64,000 nt of DNA, taken from the NCBI RefSeq assembly GCF_964019515.1, contig NZ_OZ026452.1, positions 1,550,001-1,614,000 of the forward strand. The letters are read 5' to 3'. Made by a program: the position numbers and the translations under genes. Positions 18,724 through 29,336 of the stretch are shown here, in pieces; positions within the stretch are counted from its first letter, which is position 1; each line of letters begins with the position of its first letter. This DNA is from Serratia symbiotica (Periphyllus acericola) (lineage in GTDB: Bacteria; Pseudomonadota; Gammaproteobacteria; Enterobacterales; Enterobacteriaceae). A model generated the notes under the pieces. The model was not told the DNA's origin, did not search any database, and saw only the letters and a program-made list of their open reading frames with translations.

Positions 18724-19803
18724 ATGCGCGTTGCCGATTTTTCGTTTGAACTCCCAGGTTCCCTTATTGCCCGCTATCCGCAGCCTGCACGCAGCAGTTG
18801 CCGCTTATTGCAACTGGATGGGACGAGTGGTGAACTGACGCACGGTGTATTTACCGAGCTGCTGGACAAGCTGGAAGCTGGCGATCTGCTGGTGTTTAAC
18901 AATACCCGGGTGATCCCGGCGCGTATATTTGGCCACAAGGCCAGCGGCGGCAAGGTAGAAGTGCTGGTGGAGCGCGTGCTCGACGATCACCGCGTGTTGG
19001 CGCACGTTCGCGCCTCCAAGGCACCGAAGCCGGGTGCCGAACTGCTGTTGGGTGATGACGAAAGCATCGCTGCCACCATAGTGGCACGTCACGACACACT
19101 GTTTGAGCTGCTTTTTAATGATAATCGTGATGTATTTAGCGTTCTCAATGCCGTTGGTCATATGCCGCTGCCGCCGTATATCGATCGCCTGGACGAGGAC
19201 GCCGACCGCGAGCTGTATCAGACGATTTACAGTGAAAAACCGGGCGCTGTCGCCGCGCCGACTGCTGGCCTGCACTTCGACGAACTGCTGTTGGCTGCGC
19301 TTCACGCGAAAGGCATTAAGATGGCCTTTGTTACCTTGCATGTTGGTGCTGGCACTTTCCAGCCGGTGCGTGTGGAGACCATTGAAGCGCATGTGATGCA
19401 TGCGGAATACACCGAGGTATCGCAGGAGGTAGTTGATTCAGTGCTGGACTGTAAAGCACGCGGCAAACGCGTGGTGGCGGTGGGCACCACCTCGGTGCGC
19501 TCGCTGGAAAGTGCCGCCAATGCCAGCAAGCCTGCGCTGATTGCCCCATTCTTCGGCGATACCCGCATCTTTATCACTCCAGGCTATCGCTATCAGGTGG
19601 TTGACGGGCTAGTGACCAATTTTCATTTGCCGGAATCGACGCTGATCATGTTGGTTGCCGCTTTCGCTGGCTATAAAAACACCATGAACGCTTATCAACA
19701 GGCAGTAGCCGAGCAATACCGCTTCTTTAGTTACGGAGATGCAATGTTGATCAGCCGTAATCCGCAGGCGGAGCAAGAGCCCATTTGTGCAGATGCCCAA
19801 TAG
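18724..19803 (+). CDS. queA: S-adenosylmethionine:tRNA ribosyltransferase-isomerase QueA
   Basis: QueA transfers and isomerises the ribosyl moiety of AdoMet to preQ1 in tRNA, giving epoxyqueuosine at position 34 of GUN-anticodon tRNAs. The 359-residue protein (E. coli 356) keeps the family blocks [81 protein letters not shown] and [20 protein letters not shown]. Intact. The normal downstream partner tgt, whose product puts preQ1 into tRNA, is not here; an IS66 relic follows instead. Queuosine synthesis depends on whether tgt survives elsewhere. Confidence 0.96.
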   Translation: MRVADFSFELPGSLIARYPQPARSSCRLLQLDGTSGELTHGVFTELLDKLEAGDLLVFNNTRVIPARIFGHKASGGKVEVLVERVLDDHRVLAHVRASKAPKPGAELLLGDDESIAATIVARHDTLFELLFNDNRDVFSVLNAVGHMPLPPYIDRLDEDADRELYQTIYSEKPGAVAAPTAGLHFDELLLAALHAKGIKMAFVTLHVGAGTFQPVRVETIEAHVMHAEYTEVSQEVVDSVLDCKARGKRVVAVGTTSVRSLESAANASKPALIAPFFGDTRIFITPGYRYQVVDGLVTNFHLPESTLIMLVAAFAGYKNTMNAYQQAVAEQYRFFSYGDAMLISRNPQAEQEPICADAQ

Positions 19804-19825
19804 ATTGCAAACTGTGACAAGGCAC

Positions 19826-19866
19826 ACCAGGTGCCAAGCGCTTACTCAAGTCAGTGACTGGCGGGA
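19826..19866. repeat. Fragment of the dispersed palindromic repeat core
   Basis: CCAAGCGCTTACTCAAGTCA and AGTGACTGGCGGGAGAA contain the CTTACTCAAGT/GTGACTGG core shared with the copy at 55487-55605. The outer arms are not clearly preserved. Confidence 0.4.
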
Positions 19867-19979
19867 GAAGGTACCGCCAATATAGCAGCAGTTTGAGAAA
19901 TGAAGGATAGGCATTCCTGCGCTACGCAAACGGTATGACCCTGTTTTAACGACATCAGACTGTTCCACAGATAACCCAG

Positions 19980-20555
19980 GCGTTACTGCCGCTGCACCTC
20001 CAGCATAAAATCTACCTGCGCCAGAGCATTGATATCCCGTGCAACACGCTGACCGACTGATGCGGTGCGCTGAGGACTCTGGCCGAAGCGTTGTACTGGG
20101 ACTTGTTACAGCAAGCGGAGCTGTAGGAAGAAGCTGTAGGAAGATGAAACGCTGTTACTGTTGCTCAACCCCGATAAAGGTTACTTATGAGTGTACGTCA
20201 GTGCCCCGGCCCGCAGTGGTGTATGACTGTTAGCTGGGGCGCAGTGGCATCTATACCAAAGCGATGCTGAAAAACTGGCAGTGGGCGCTGGTCGTGGACG
20301 GGGATGCTGGCTACCGAGCATTATTCTACTAAGCTGGTGTGAAAGAAACGGGCTGCTGGGTCCATTTACGTCGGAAGTTCTTCGACCAGTGGCAGTCCGG
20401 TGGCGGAGACCGCATTAACAACTATCCACGAAATGTACAAACTGGGGCGTTGGATAAGGCAACGCCCGGCAGAACAACGACGACGTTGGCGTCAGCGTTA
20501 TGCGAAACCGTGGCCGGCGACGTTTGAAAGCTGGTGGCAGTTGAAACAGCAGAAG
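19980..20555 (+). pseudogene. IS66-family tnpC relic
   Basis: Decayed coding sequence of the large IS66 transposase. Recognisable pieces occur in several frames: VYLRQSIDIPRNTLTDWMRC near 20010, GCWVHLRRKFFDQWQSGG near 20355 (the GCWAHARRKF-type motif of IS66 transposases) and RQRPAEQRRRWRQRYAKPWP near 20470. Both ends of the IS66 element are missing, and its right side is replaced by the 5'-truncated IS copy 3. Extensive stops and shifts make it non-functional. Confidence 0.78.
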
Positions 20556-21441
20556 ACGGCATTTAACGCCTAGTACTGTGAGGCAAAACCTTCTCTGCGT
20601 GGTCGCCCACCACATTATTCCGATATGGCAATTACCAGCGTATTGATGCTGAAACAGATTTTCGGCCTGACACTTCGCGCCCTCCAGGGCTTCATCGACT
20701 CCATTGTCACACTGATTAAAGTGGCGTTGAACTGCCCGGACGACACCTGTATCAGTAAGCGGGCGAAGTCCGGCCATGTCCCGTTTAAAACCCCAACGCC
20801 GGGTGAAATTGCGCACCTCGTTATCGACTCTAGCGGGCTCAACGTGTTGGGTGAAGGCGAGTGGATGGCAAAAAAATACGGTCAGGAAAAACGGCGTATC
20901 TGGCGAAAACTGCATTTGGCCGTAGATACAGAAACGCATGAGGTCATCTGTGCTGACCTTTCCTTGAGCAATGTCACCGATACCGAAGCCTTCCCAGGTC
21001 TCATCCGCCAGAGGTACCGTAAAATCAAAGTCGCCTCGGCGGATCGGGCTTAGGATACGCGAGTGTTTGATGATGAGTTAAGGGGCAAGAAGCTCAAGGC
21101 GTTAATACCGCCCATAAGCTGAGCCCGTTATTGGTCGGCAGTATGCAGAAAGAAATCAAGCGGTGGTGCACCAGCGCCTTACCGGAGACAACACACGGTG
21201 GAAAAGTATCACAAGCTACCACCGACGTTCGATAGCGGCAACAGCGAGGTACAGAGTAAAATAGCTATTTGGTGGTCACCTGTCGCTGCGAGATTATGAT
21301 GGGCAAGTTGCAGAGGCGCTGGCCATGATCTGTGCATTAAACAAGATGACGCTCGCCGGTATGCCAGAAAGTGTACGCCTTGCCTGAAAGCTGCCCATTC
21401 ACGGGACTCTTTATTCCAAATCCGATTTATTCAACAACGCC
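20556..21441 (+). mobile_element. IS903-like IS5-family element, copy 3 (5' truncated)
   Basis: Homology begins inside the transposase gene at about ACGGCATTTAACGCC, so the left end and about the first 40 codons are missing where it abuts the IS66 relic. The frame 20625-21053 covers the first catalytic Asp (LVIDSSGLNVLGEGEW) and ends at the shared amber codon (21051-21053). Beyond it there are further small changes, including a small deletion near 21140, the GTGTTTGAT variant and TAG near 21262. The right terminal repeat is intact. It separates queA from the unrelated arcB locus. Confidence 0.9.
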
Positions 21442-21590
21442 TACAGGAAGTCGTGACGCTACTATTGACGCAATGAATCAAGCGCTGCCCCCTTTCGATT
21501 GATAATCTTTCCTCTCGTTCGGCATTTGCTTTTTTAACTTATCGTAGTTTTACAGTATGATTTAAAAGAAGGTATTTGATGGGAGCCGCT

Positions 21591-24014
21591 ATGAAGCAAA
21601 TTCGGGTGTTAGCCCAGTACTACGTTGATTTAATGGTGAAACTGGGGCTGGTGCATTTTTCGCTGCTATTGGCTTCGGCACTGGTGATGCTGGCGATGCT
21701 GGTACAGATGCTGGTGACCCTGCTGTTGAGCGGTGAAGTGGCAAGCATCGATGTAGTGCGCTCGGTCTTTTTCGGTCTGCTGATCACCCCTGGGCGGTCT
21801 ACTTTCTGTCGGTAGTGGTCGAACAGCTTGAAGAGTCGCGGCAGCGGTTCGCGCGGATAGTGGATAAGCTAGAAGAGATGCGCCACCGCGACCTGGCATT
21901 GAATCAGCAGCTCAAGGACAATATCAGCCAACTAAATCAGGAGATCGCCAACCGTATTAAGGCGGAAGCCGGGCGTCTACAGGTAATGGAAAAGCTGACG
22001 GAAGAAATGGAGCAGCGTGAACTAGCTCAGGTTGAGCTAGGCCAACAGTTGGCGCTGCTGCGATCCTTCCTCGACGCTTCACCGGATCTGGTGTACTACC
22101 GCAACGAAAACAATGAGTTTTCCAGCTGCAACCGGGCGATGTAACTGCTAACCGGCAAGAGCGAAAAGCAGCTAATCGGCCTGACGCCGTTGGATTTTTA
22201 CCGCCAGGAAATCGCTGAAAAGGTGATCGAGACCGACGAGAAAGTGTTCCGCCACAACGTCTCGCTGACTTATGAACAATGGCTGGTGTATCCAGATGGC
22301 CGCAAGGCGTTTTTCGAGCTGCGCAAAGTACCATTTTATGACCGGGTGGGAAAACGTCGTGGTCTAATGGGCTTCGGGCGCGATATTACTGAGCTTAAGC
22401 GCTATCAGGACGCACTGGAGAACGCCAGCAGGGACAAGACCACCTTTATCTCAACCATCAGCCATGCGTTACGTACGCCACTTAATGGCATTGTCGGCCT
22501 TAGCCGCATCCTACTCGATACTGAACTGAACGATAAACAGCTAAAATACCTAAAAACCATTCACGTCAGCGCCATTACACTCGGCAACATCTTCAACGAC
22601 ATTGTAGAAATAGATCAGCTTGAACGGCGCAAAGTACAGTTAGATAACCAGCCATTGGACTTTACGGGTTTTCTGGCGGATCTGGAGAATATCTCCGGCC
22701 TGCTGGCACAGCCGAAAGGGCTACATTTTATCATGGAACCGCAGCCATCCATGCCTCAACAGATTATCACTGATGGTACACGCCTGCGGCAGATCCTGTG
22801 TAATTTGATCGGTAATGCATGAAGTTCACCCGGCAGGGGCAGATCCTGGTGCGGATGCGGCACGAGGCACAAGAGGATCTGGTGTTCTAGGTAGAAGATT
22901 CGGGTATAGGTATTCCACAGGAAGAACAAGACAAAATCTTCGCCATGTATTATCAGGTAAAGGATCAGCACGGGGGGCGCTCGGCCACCGGTACTGGCAT
23001 TGGGTTGGCGGTATATAAATGGTCGGCGCAGAGCATGGACGGTGATATTACCGTCAACAGTGTGCCAGGGCAGGGCTCTTGTTTCACCCTGCTTATCAAG
23101 GTACCGGTGGTGCAGGTGGCCGTGAACGAGGCACAGGTAGATGAAGTCCTACCGGCGCGGCATATTCTGCTGGTGGAATATATCGAACTGAACGTTATCG
23201 TAGCGCGCTCAGTGCTGGAGAAACTGGGCAACAGCGTGGAGGTGGCGATGGATGGTCACGCTGCGCTGGCGATGTTTAATCCCGACGAATTCGACCTAGT
23301 GCTATTGGATATTCAACTGCCGGATATGACCGGGTTGGATGTTGCCCGGAAGCTGCGCGAGCGCTATGCCGGGTGGTTAATGCCACCAGCGGTGACATTG
23401 ACCACAAATGTACTCAAAGACAAACAAAATTATCTTGATGCGGGCATGGACGATGTGTTGAGTAAACCGCTATCGGTGGCTGCATTAACCCAGGTCATCA
23501 AACACTATTGGGTTCATCAACCTTCTCACACTATAAAGAAAACTGAGCACCAGGCGATGCAGATTAATGAGTCGTTACTTGATACCGCAATGCTGGAGCA
23601 GTATCTGGATCTGGTGGGGCCACAGCTCATTCACCAAAGCTTGGCGATATTTGAGCAAATGATGCCGGGCTATCTGGCAGTGTTGGATTCCAATATGACC
23701 GCGCGCGATCAAAAAGGCATCACCGAGGAAGGGCACAAGATCAAAGGTGCTGCTGGTTCGGTCGGCTTAAATCATCTGCAACAGTTAGCGCAGCAGACCC
23801 AAACGCCTACGCTGCCAGCATGGTGGAATAACGTGCAAGACTAGGTTGACGAGTTGAAACAAGAGTGGCGTAACGACGTGCAAGTGTTGCGTACATGGGT
23901 GGAGAACGCTGAAAAAATAGCCCCGGCCCAAGCCAGGGTGCGCGAATATTGCGCCAACACCAGGGAAATCATCAACCTGCGCATGGGTGTTCAGTGTTAT
24001 GCCCAGGCAGGTTA
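21591..24014 (+). pseudogene. arcB: arcB pseudogene (anoxic redox sensor kinase)
   Basis: ArcB is the tripartite membrane kinase that phosphorylates ArcA under low oxygen. From the ATG at 21591 the order is two membrane helices, a coiled coil (QLEESRQRFARIVDKLEEM), a PAS domain (FLDASPDLVYYRNENNEF), the kinase His box (FISTISHALRTPLNGIVGLS), ATPase boxes, a receiver (LVLLDIQLPDMTGLDVARKL) and an HPt domain (EEGHKIKGAAGSVGL). Lesions: a frameshift near 21795, TAA at 22142, TGA near 22820, TAG near 22889 and TAG at 23842. The receiver acidic pair is also altered (LLVEDIE to LLVEYIE). About five independent disablements, so long dead. Confidence 0.95.
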
Positions 24015-24326
24015 AGGTTGTATAAAATTCGTACACATTATACAACTAATAACATTAAAAATGTAAGTTTTCTTGTTAGAAGTTAGAAGATTTCTTAAAA
24101 TATGTGATGGGGCGGCTGGTCCTCCAGCGGCATCGCCCATTTCTGCGGGGCACGTCCCTGCCGACTTTATCGGTGATGGCGCTCAGATAATAGGGTGATA
24201 ATTTAACTGTGCCTCGTTATGGCACCACAATCCTTAACCCCAGTGAGAGTTCGATACCCGGCTGTATGCACAATAAGTTGCGGCGTGATAATCTAAATTT
24301 TTAGCAACTGGCAACTGGGGTTAGCC
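24015..24326. other. Non-coding stretch after arcB
   Basis: AT-rich sequence followed by an imperfect hairpin at 24104-24137 (arms around GCTGG/CCAGC extended by ATGGG/CCCAT) that might be an old terminator. No gene seen. Confidence 0.4.
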
Positions 24327-24904
24327 ATGATTCGCTTTGCTGTCGTCGGCACCAACTGGGTTAAGGAACGTTTTATTGATGCTGCCCATGAAAGCGGCAA
24401 ACTGACGTTGAGTGCCGTTTATTCGCGGCGGCTGGAGGGGAGGGTGCTGGGTGCCAACTATCATCTTGACTTGTTTTTCGATGATCTTGCGGCGCTAGCA
24501 TCGATCCGATGCTATTGATGCGGTGTATATCGCTAGCCCAGCTCGATAGGGGCACGGACGGCCACGTCTGCCTCAACTACGGAGATTTTGATGTGATCTT
24601 TTCCCCCTCAAAGGTCAGTAATTCGAACATCCCAAGTGAGAGCCACGGGGAAGAAGGCACGTGAATGATCGATAAAATCTCAGAATTCCAGGGGGGGGAT
24701 GTTAATCCCGCGTGGTGGCAACCGCCAGGATCTGACCTTGCCACCGCATATCAACACCCTGTTATACGAGGCGCAAGCCCTCGCCGACCTGGTCGAAACA
24801 AATCAGGTGGAGCATCAGAGGCTGAAGAACTCGCTGATTGTTGCCCGCCTGTTAACTGAAATCTGCCGTCAGACTACTGTGGTGTTCCCGGCAAGCCGGA
24901 ACTG
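24327..24904 (+). pseudogene. Gfo/Idh/MocA-family oxidoreductase pseudogene (YgjR-like)
   Basis: The start MIRFAVVGTNWVKERFIDAA with the following SGKLTLSAVYSR is the NAD-binding N terminus of the YgjR-type oxidoreductases. A shift near 24510 puts DAVYIASP in another frame, after which more than half of the gene, including the catalytic EKP region, is deleted. C-terminal pieces follow in scattered frames (LNYGDFDVIFSPSKVSNSN, IDKISEFQGG, then LKNSLIVARLLTEICRQT). The product of the living homologue is uncharacterised. Clearly non-functional. Confidence 0.8.
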
Positions 24905-25654
24905 ATAGAGCTGCTGTTATTGCCATATGCCGGAAGTGATTCGATCGCTAACAATCCGCTGGTGCAGGTTGACAGAATCAGCAGTGAAAATCAGTCAAAA
25001 GTCGTTTGGTTATGTCAGATAATGTAAAATCCGCTGAATCGATACAACAACCGCCGTTTGCTAGGGACTAATTCCCCATCGGCAAAGTAAATTTCTCTAT
25101 TGCCAATAGTGCTATTTTGGTAGAGTTAGGCCACATTTTTACCCATTGCTGCGGGGGAGAATGGGAAGACATGCGCGGGCTGCTAACCATGCTGACTGAT
25201 CTGTTTTGCTGGATGGGTTCGATCTCCGGCCAAAAGCTATGTTCAGCATCATCCAAAACTATCCGCAGCGCATGGAGCCGCTGGTCATCGTTGGCGGATA
25301 CGGTACTTTCCCCCTATGATCAGGTTTGTCAAACGCTGGCCGTAGAGCCGTGTCGCACTGCCAATTACCGCTGCTGGTCGCTGTCCAATGGCTTCCGATC
25401 GCAACCCTTGGCCACCGTTTCCCTACCATTCTCTGCCCAATGGTCGGACACTGCACGCCCCCACAGGTTAGGCGGCTGGAAAGAAAGTCATATGCTTGCA
25501 TGCTGTTTTATCACCCTTGACTCGGTATTGCACCGATAGAACCCACTAAAAAGCTACGCTGTTTCAGCGTTATCAGCACAGGATCAGGAGCGCCGCACGC
25601 TTCCCCCAACGCCCGCTGACACCCAGGCCCACAATGACGTTTTAGGAACACCGA
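24905..25654. other. Decayed region between the oxidoreductase relic and yqjA
   Basis: About 750 bases of coding-like base composition with no frame I can assign. Open stretches exist on both strands (for example 25117-25539 on plus and 25259-25501 on minus), but none matches a family I know. A fragment FSIIQNYPQRMEPLVIVGGY near 25240-25300 looks protein-like. By comparison with E. coli, where ygjR, alx, sstT and the uxa/exu genes precede yqjA, this may be a relic of one of them; that is a guess from order only. Confidence 0.35.
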
Positions 25655-26350
25655 ATGGACATCATTAAAGAACTGTTACATGCCTTATGGCAGCAGGATT
25701 TTGATACGCTGGCGAACTCTTCACTAGTGTGGACCCTTTATGCCCTATTATTTATGATCCTGTTTTTGGAAAATGGCCTGTTGCCAGCCGCCTTCCTGCC
25801 GGGTGATAGCCTGCTATTTCTGGTGGGCGTTTTGATCGCCAAAGGCACCATGAATTTCCCGCTGACCATTCTGATCCTAACCGTCGCCGCCAGCCTGGGG
25901 TGCTGGGTTAGTTACATACAGGGTAAATGGCTCGGCAATACGCGAACGGTGCAAGGTTGGCTGTCGCATTTGCCTACTCATTATCACCAACGGGCGCATC
26001 AATTGTTCCACCGCCATGGCCTTTCCGCCTTACTGGTTTGCCGCTTCTTGGCGTTTATCCGCACACTGTTGCCGACCATTGCTGGCCTCTCTGGCTTGAG
26101 CAACGCGCGCTTCCAATTTTTTAACTGGATGAGCGGCCTGCTGTGGGTGCTCATCCTGACCTCACTTGGTTTCGCGTTGGGTAAAACCGCGGTATTCCGC
26201 AAATATGAAGACCAACTGATGTTCTGTCTGATGCTGCTGCCACTGGTATTGCTGGTGATCGGGTTGGTTGGCTCGCTGATCGTGCTGTGGCGCAAAAAGC
26301 GCGCAGACAGCCATAACCAGGCGTTGTTGAATAAATCGGATTTGGAATAA
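25655..26350 (+). CDS. yqjA: DedA-family membrane protein YqjA, 3' end overrun by IS copy 4
   Basis: DedA proteins act in envelope maintenance and lipid flipping or proton-dependent transport in the inner membrane. The sequence has the family blocks [33 protein letters not shown] and [18 protein letters not shown], and about five hydrophobic segments. It is complete to the usual end near residue 221 ([13 protein letters not shown]). The IS end then starts at 26320 and supplies the last nine residues and the stop, giving 231 residues in all. Likely functional. mzrA and yqjC, which should follow, are absent here: yqjC lies at 7.9 kb next to IS copy 2. Confidence 0.92.
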   Translation: MDIIKELLHALWQQDFDTLANSSLVWTLYALLFMILFLENGLLPAAFLPGDSLLFLVGVLIAKGTMNFPLTILILTVAASLGCWVSYIQGKWLGNTRTVQGWLSHLPTHYHQRAHQLFHRHGLSALLVCRFLAFIRTLLPTIAGLSGLSNARFQFFNWMSGLLWVLILTSLGFALGKTAVFRKYEDQLMFCLMLLPLVLLVIGLVGSLIVLWRKKRADSHNQALLNKSDLE

Positions 26351-27362
26351 AGAGTCCCCTGAATGGGCATCTTTCAGGCATACCGGCGAGCGTCATCTTG
26401 TTTAATGCACAGATGATGGCCAGCGCCTCTGCCACTTGCCCATCATAATCTCGCAGCGACAGGTGACCACCAAATAGCTGTTTTACTCTGTACCTCGCTG
26501 TTGCCGCTATCGAACGTCGGTGGTAGCCTGTGATACTTTTCCACCGTGTGTTGTCTCCGGTAACGCGCTGGTGCACCACCGCTTGATTTCGCTCTGCATA
26601 GTCTGCCGACCCATAACGGGCTCCGCTTTTAGGCGGTATTAACGCCTTGAGCTTCTTGCCCCTTAACTCATCATCACACACTCGCGTATCCTAAGCCCGA
26701 TCCGCCGAGGCGACTTTGATTTTACGGTACCTCTGGCGGATGAGACCTGGGAAGGCTTCGGTATCGGTGACATTGCTCAAGGAAAGGTCAGCACAGATGA
26801 CCTCATTTGTTTCTGTATCTACGGCCAAATGCAATTTTCGCCAGATCCGCCGTTTTTCCTGACCGTATTTTTTTACTTTCCACTCCCCTTCACCCAACAC
26901 GTTGAGCCCGCTAGAGTCGATAACGAGGTGCGCAATTTCACCCGGCGTTGGGGTTTTAAACGGGAAACGGGACATGGCCGGACTTTGCCCGCTTACTGAT
27001 GCAGGTGTCGTCCGGGCAGTTCAACGGCACTTTGATCAGTGTGACAATGGAGTCGACGAAGCCCTGGAGGGCGCGAAGTGTCAGGCCGAAAATCCGTTTC
27101 AGCATCAATACGCTGGTGATTGCCATATCGGAATAATATGGTGGGCGACCACGCAGAGGAGGTTTTGCCTCGCAGTACCAGGCGTGAAGTGCCGTTTCAT
27201 CCACCGAGAAAGTGAGTGAACCCCGAGTGATAAGGGCATTGTTGTAATCCTTCCAGTTGGTGTTGTTTAACTTTTGCTGGGCCACGGAATGTCGCTATTT
27301 TGACAGAAGGAGAGTGATCTGATCCGCGTGCCGGCCAAAAGTTCGATTTATTCAACAACGCC
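26320..27362 (-). mobile_element. IS903-like IS5-family element, copy 4
   Basis: Both terminal repeats are present (GGCGTTGTTGAATAAATC at 26320 and its complement ending at 27362). The transposase reads leftwards from about 27285. It carries the same 7-bp duplication as copy 1 (about 26956-26974), which shifts the frame, then the shared amber codon (26691-26693) and the Glu-less GYHRRSIAATARYRVK box. Flanking 9-mers differ (CCATAACCA left, CGTGTGCAC right), so there is no target duplication. It sits between yqjA and yicC, which are distant from each other in E. coli. Confidence 0.92.
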
Positions 27363-27445
27363 CGTGTGCACTTCAACCTGAATAAGTACACCTTTAAGTA
27401 CACGCTGAACATGCGCTGTAGTGATACATCATAAGACTATATAAA

Positions 27446-27482
27446 ACAAAAAAGGCCATGATTTATAATGGCCTTTTTATCC
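27446..27482 (-). terminator. Rho-independent terminator downstream of yicC
   Basis: AAAAAAGGCCAT and ATGGCCTTTTTAT form a stem of about 12 bp with a short AT-rich loop, with A and T runs on both sides. It can terminate transcription leaving yicC leftwards and perhaps transcription coming from the IS. Confidence 0.8.
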
Positions 27483-27522
27483 TGACGAGAATTAGTGAGA
27501 CAAAGCGAGATCGCGTGAAACG

Positions 27523-28386
27523 TTATTCGATATTCTGAATCTGTTCGCGCATTTGCTCGATTAGAACCTTCAGCTCAATGGCTGAGGTGGTGACATCAGC
27601 ATTGATCGATTTGGAAGCCAGCGTGTTCGATTCGCGGTTGAACTCCTGCATCATAAAGTCGAGGCGACGGCCTACGGCTTCTTTTTTCTTCAGGATGTTG
27701 AGCGTTTCCTTCACGTGCGCTTCCAGGCGATCCAGCTCTTCGGCAACATCAATGCGCTGTGCCATCAGCACTAGCTCTTGCTCCAGGCGGGTGTTTTCCA
27801 ACTGCACTTGGGCTTCTTCCAGCTTGCTGACCAACCGCTCACGTTGCCACTGTAAAATGTTTGGCATCTGGGTGCGCACTTTGATCACTTCAGCACTGAC
27901 ACCATTGAGGCGTTGTTCGATTAAGGCTTTTAGCTCGGTGCCTTCTCTCTCGCGCACAGTGATGAAGTCATCCAGTGCGCCGTCCAACGCCTGCATCAAC
28001 TCGCCGCTGATGGCGTCCAGATCTTGCTCCGCAGAGGACATCACGCCTGGCCAGCGCAGCACGTCGATCGGGTCGATTTCCCCTTCGTCGCTCTGCATTT
28101 TCACCCAATTGGCTGCTTCGACTAGTTGCTTAGCCAGTTTTTCGTTCAAGCTCATTAAGCTTTGTGAGCTCGGATCCAGCTCGAAGCGCAGATTGCACTC
28201 CACTTTGCCACGGGTCAAACGGCCACGGATACGTTCCCGGATCACCGGCTCTAGGCTGCGAAATTGTTCTGGCAGGCGGATATAGGTTTCTAAGTAGCGC
28301 TGGTTCACGGAACGCAGTTCCCATGCCGCGCTGCCCCATTCGCCCTTGATTTCACACCTGGCATAGGCAGTCATACTACGGATCAT
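27523..28386 (-). CDS. yicC: YicC-family endoribonuclease / RNase adaptor
   Basis: The 287-residue protein begins MIRSMTAYARCEIKGEWGSA and contains SVNQRYLETYIRLPEQFRSLE and the conserved C-terminal block VGRRLDFMMQEFNRESNTLASK, both YicC signatures. YicC proteins form hexameric RNA-binding clamps; E. coli YicC affects turnover of the small RNA RyhB. I chose the ATG at 28386 (MIRSMTAY), the family start, over the in-frame ATG 12 bases upstream. Divergent from rph, the E. coli arrangement. Intact. Confidence 0.94.
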   Translation of the reverse strand: MIRSMTAYARCEIKGEWGSAAWELRSVNQRYLETYIRLPEQFRSLEPVIRERIRGRLTRGKVECNLRFELDPSSQSLMSLNEKLAKQLVEAANWVKMQSDEGEIDPIDVLRWPGVMSSAEQDLDAISGELMQALDGALDDFITVREREGTELKALIEQRLNGVSAEVIKVRTQMPNILQWQRERLVSKLEEAQVQLENTRLEQELVLMAQRIDVAEELDRLEAHVKETLNILKKKEAVGRRLDFMMQEFNRESNTLASKSINADVTTSAIELKVLIEQMREQIQNIE

Positions 28387-28446
28387 TGTTGTACCCAATA
28401 AAAAAGATGAAGCGATTATAACGTTGCCGCTGCGGGTAGGATAGGC

Positions 28447-28484
28447 ATTACGTCATCAAGCCCGTATTACGTCATAAAGCCCGT
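28447..28484. repeat. Tandem 19-bp duplication in the yicC-rph promoter region
   Basis: ATTACGTCATCAAGCCCGT is followed immediately by ATTACGTCATAAAGCCCGT, one mismatch in 19, and then by ATAATG. Together they create a TATAAT at the right edge, a possible -10 box for rph. The duplication may have doubled a promoter element. Confidence 0.75.
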
Positions 28485-28526
28485 ATAATGTGCAGCCAAC
28501 AGTTGATTTGAAGCCGGAGAAAGCCC

Positions 28527-29243
28527 ATGCGCCCTGTAGGCAGAGCACCACAACACGTTCGCCCACTGACATTGACCCGTCACTATACCAAACATGCTGA
28601 AGGCTCCGTGCTAGTTGAGTTTGGCGATACCAAAGTTTTGTGCACCGCCACGGTGGAGGAGGGCGTGCCACGCTTCCTGAAAGGCCTGGGCCAGGGGTGG
28701 ATCACCGCTGAATACAGCATGTTGCCGCGCTCCACTCACAGCCGTAATGTGCGCGAAGCTGCCAAAGGCAAACAGGGTGGTCGTACACTAGAAATTCAAC
28801 GCCTGATCGCCCGTTCGTTACGCGCCGTAGTGGATCTGAAAAAGCTGGGTGAGTTTACCATCATCCTCGACTGTGATGTATTACAGGCTGATGGTGGCAC
28901 TCGCACCGCTTCCATTTCTGGGACCTGCGTTGCGCTGATTGATGCGCTGAATGCACTGGTCGCTAACGGCAAACTGAAAGCTAACCCGATGAAGGGTTTG
29001 GTGGCGGCGGTTTACGTTGGCATCCTCAACGGTGAAGCGCTATGCGATTTGGAGTACGTTGAAGACTCCGCCGCCGAGACCGACATGAACGTGGTGATGA
29101 TGGAAGATGGCCGGATGATCGACGTGCAAGGCACCGCCGAAGGTGAGCCGTTTAGCCACGATGAACTAATGGCATTATTGACACTGGCTCGGGGGGGCAT
29201 CGAGACCATCTTCCAGGCGCAGAAAGCGGCGCTGGCGGGCTGA
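28527..29243 (+). CDS. rph: Ribonuclease PH
   Basis: RNase PH is a phosphate-dependent 3' exoribonuclease that trims tRNA precursors and acts in rRNA decay; it forms a hexameric ring. The 238-residue protein keeps [20 protein letters not shown], the substrate-binding [19 protein letters not shown] block and [19 protein letters not shown] with the catalytic Asp. The length equals that of functional enterobacterial RNase PH, unlike the frameshifted E. coli K-12 allele. First gene of the rph-pyrE operon. Intact. Confidence 0.96.
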   Translation: MRPVGRAPQHVRPLTLTRHYTKHAEGSVLVEFGDTKVLCTATVEEGVPRFLKGLGQGWITAEYSMLPRSTHSRNVREAAKGKQGGRTLEIQRLIARSLRAVVDLKKLGEFTIILDCDVLQADGGTRTASISGTCVALIDALNALVANGKLKANPMKGLVAAVYVGILNGEALCDLEYVEDSAAETDMNVVMMEDGRMIDVQGTAEGEPFSHDELMALLTLARGGIETIFQAQKAALAG

Positions 29244-29251
29244 TTGTTTAA

Positions 29252-29277
29252 GGCGACTGAGAAGTCGCTTTTTTATG
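29252..29277 (+). terminator. rph-pyrE intercistronic attenuator hairpin
   Basis: GCGACT-GAGA-AGTCGC followed by six or seven T, directly after the rph stop codon. In E. coli an attenuator here makes pyrE expression depend on UTP through coupled translation of rph. The hairpin persists although pyrE is dead. Confidence 0.82.
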
Positions 29278-29336
29278 TTCGTTTTTCGGGCGGCGTTACT
29301 AACTAAGACGTAAGGACCAGACGAGGAGAAGCAGTA

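Noticed and set aside
18805..19401. Long minus-strand open frame of 198 codons
   Set aside because: It lies entirely inside intact queA on the other strand and mirrors its codons.
24104..24137. Hairpin after arcB as a confident terminator
   Set aside because: The stem is bulged and lacks a T run; mentioned only as a possibility.
25117..25539. Plus-strand open frame of 140 codons before yqjA
   Set aside because: The residue pattern does not look like a protein family, overlapping minus-strand frames are equally open, and no ribosome site precedes it; treated as decayed sequence.
27578..28285. Plus-strand open frame of 235 codons
   Set aside because: It is antisense to intact yicC and serine/arginine-rich, as expected of a shadow frame.
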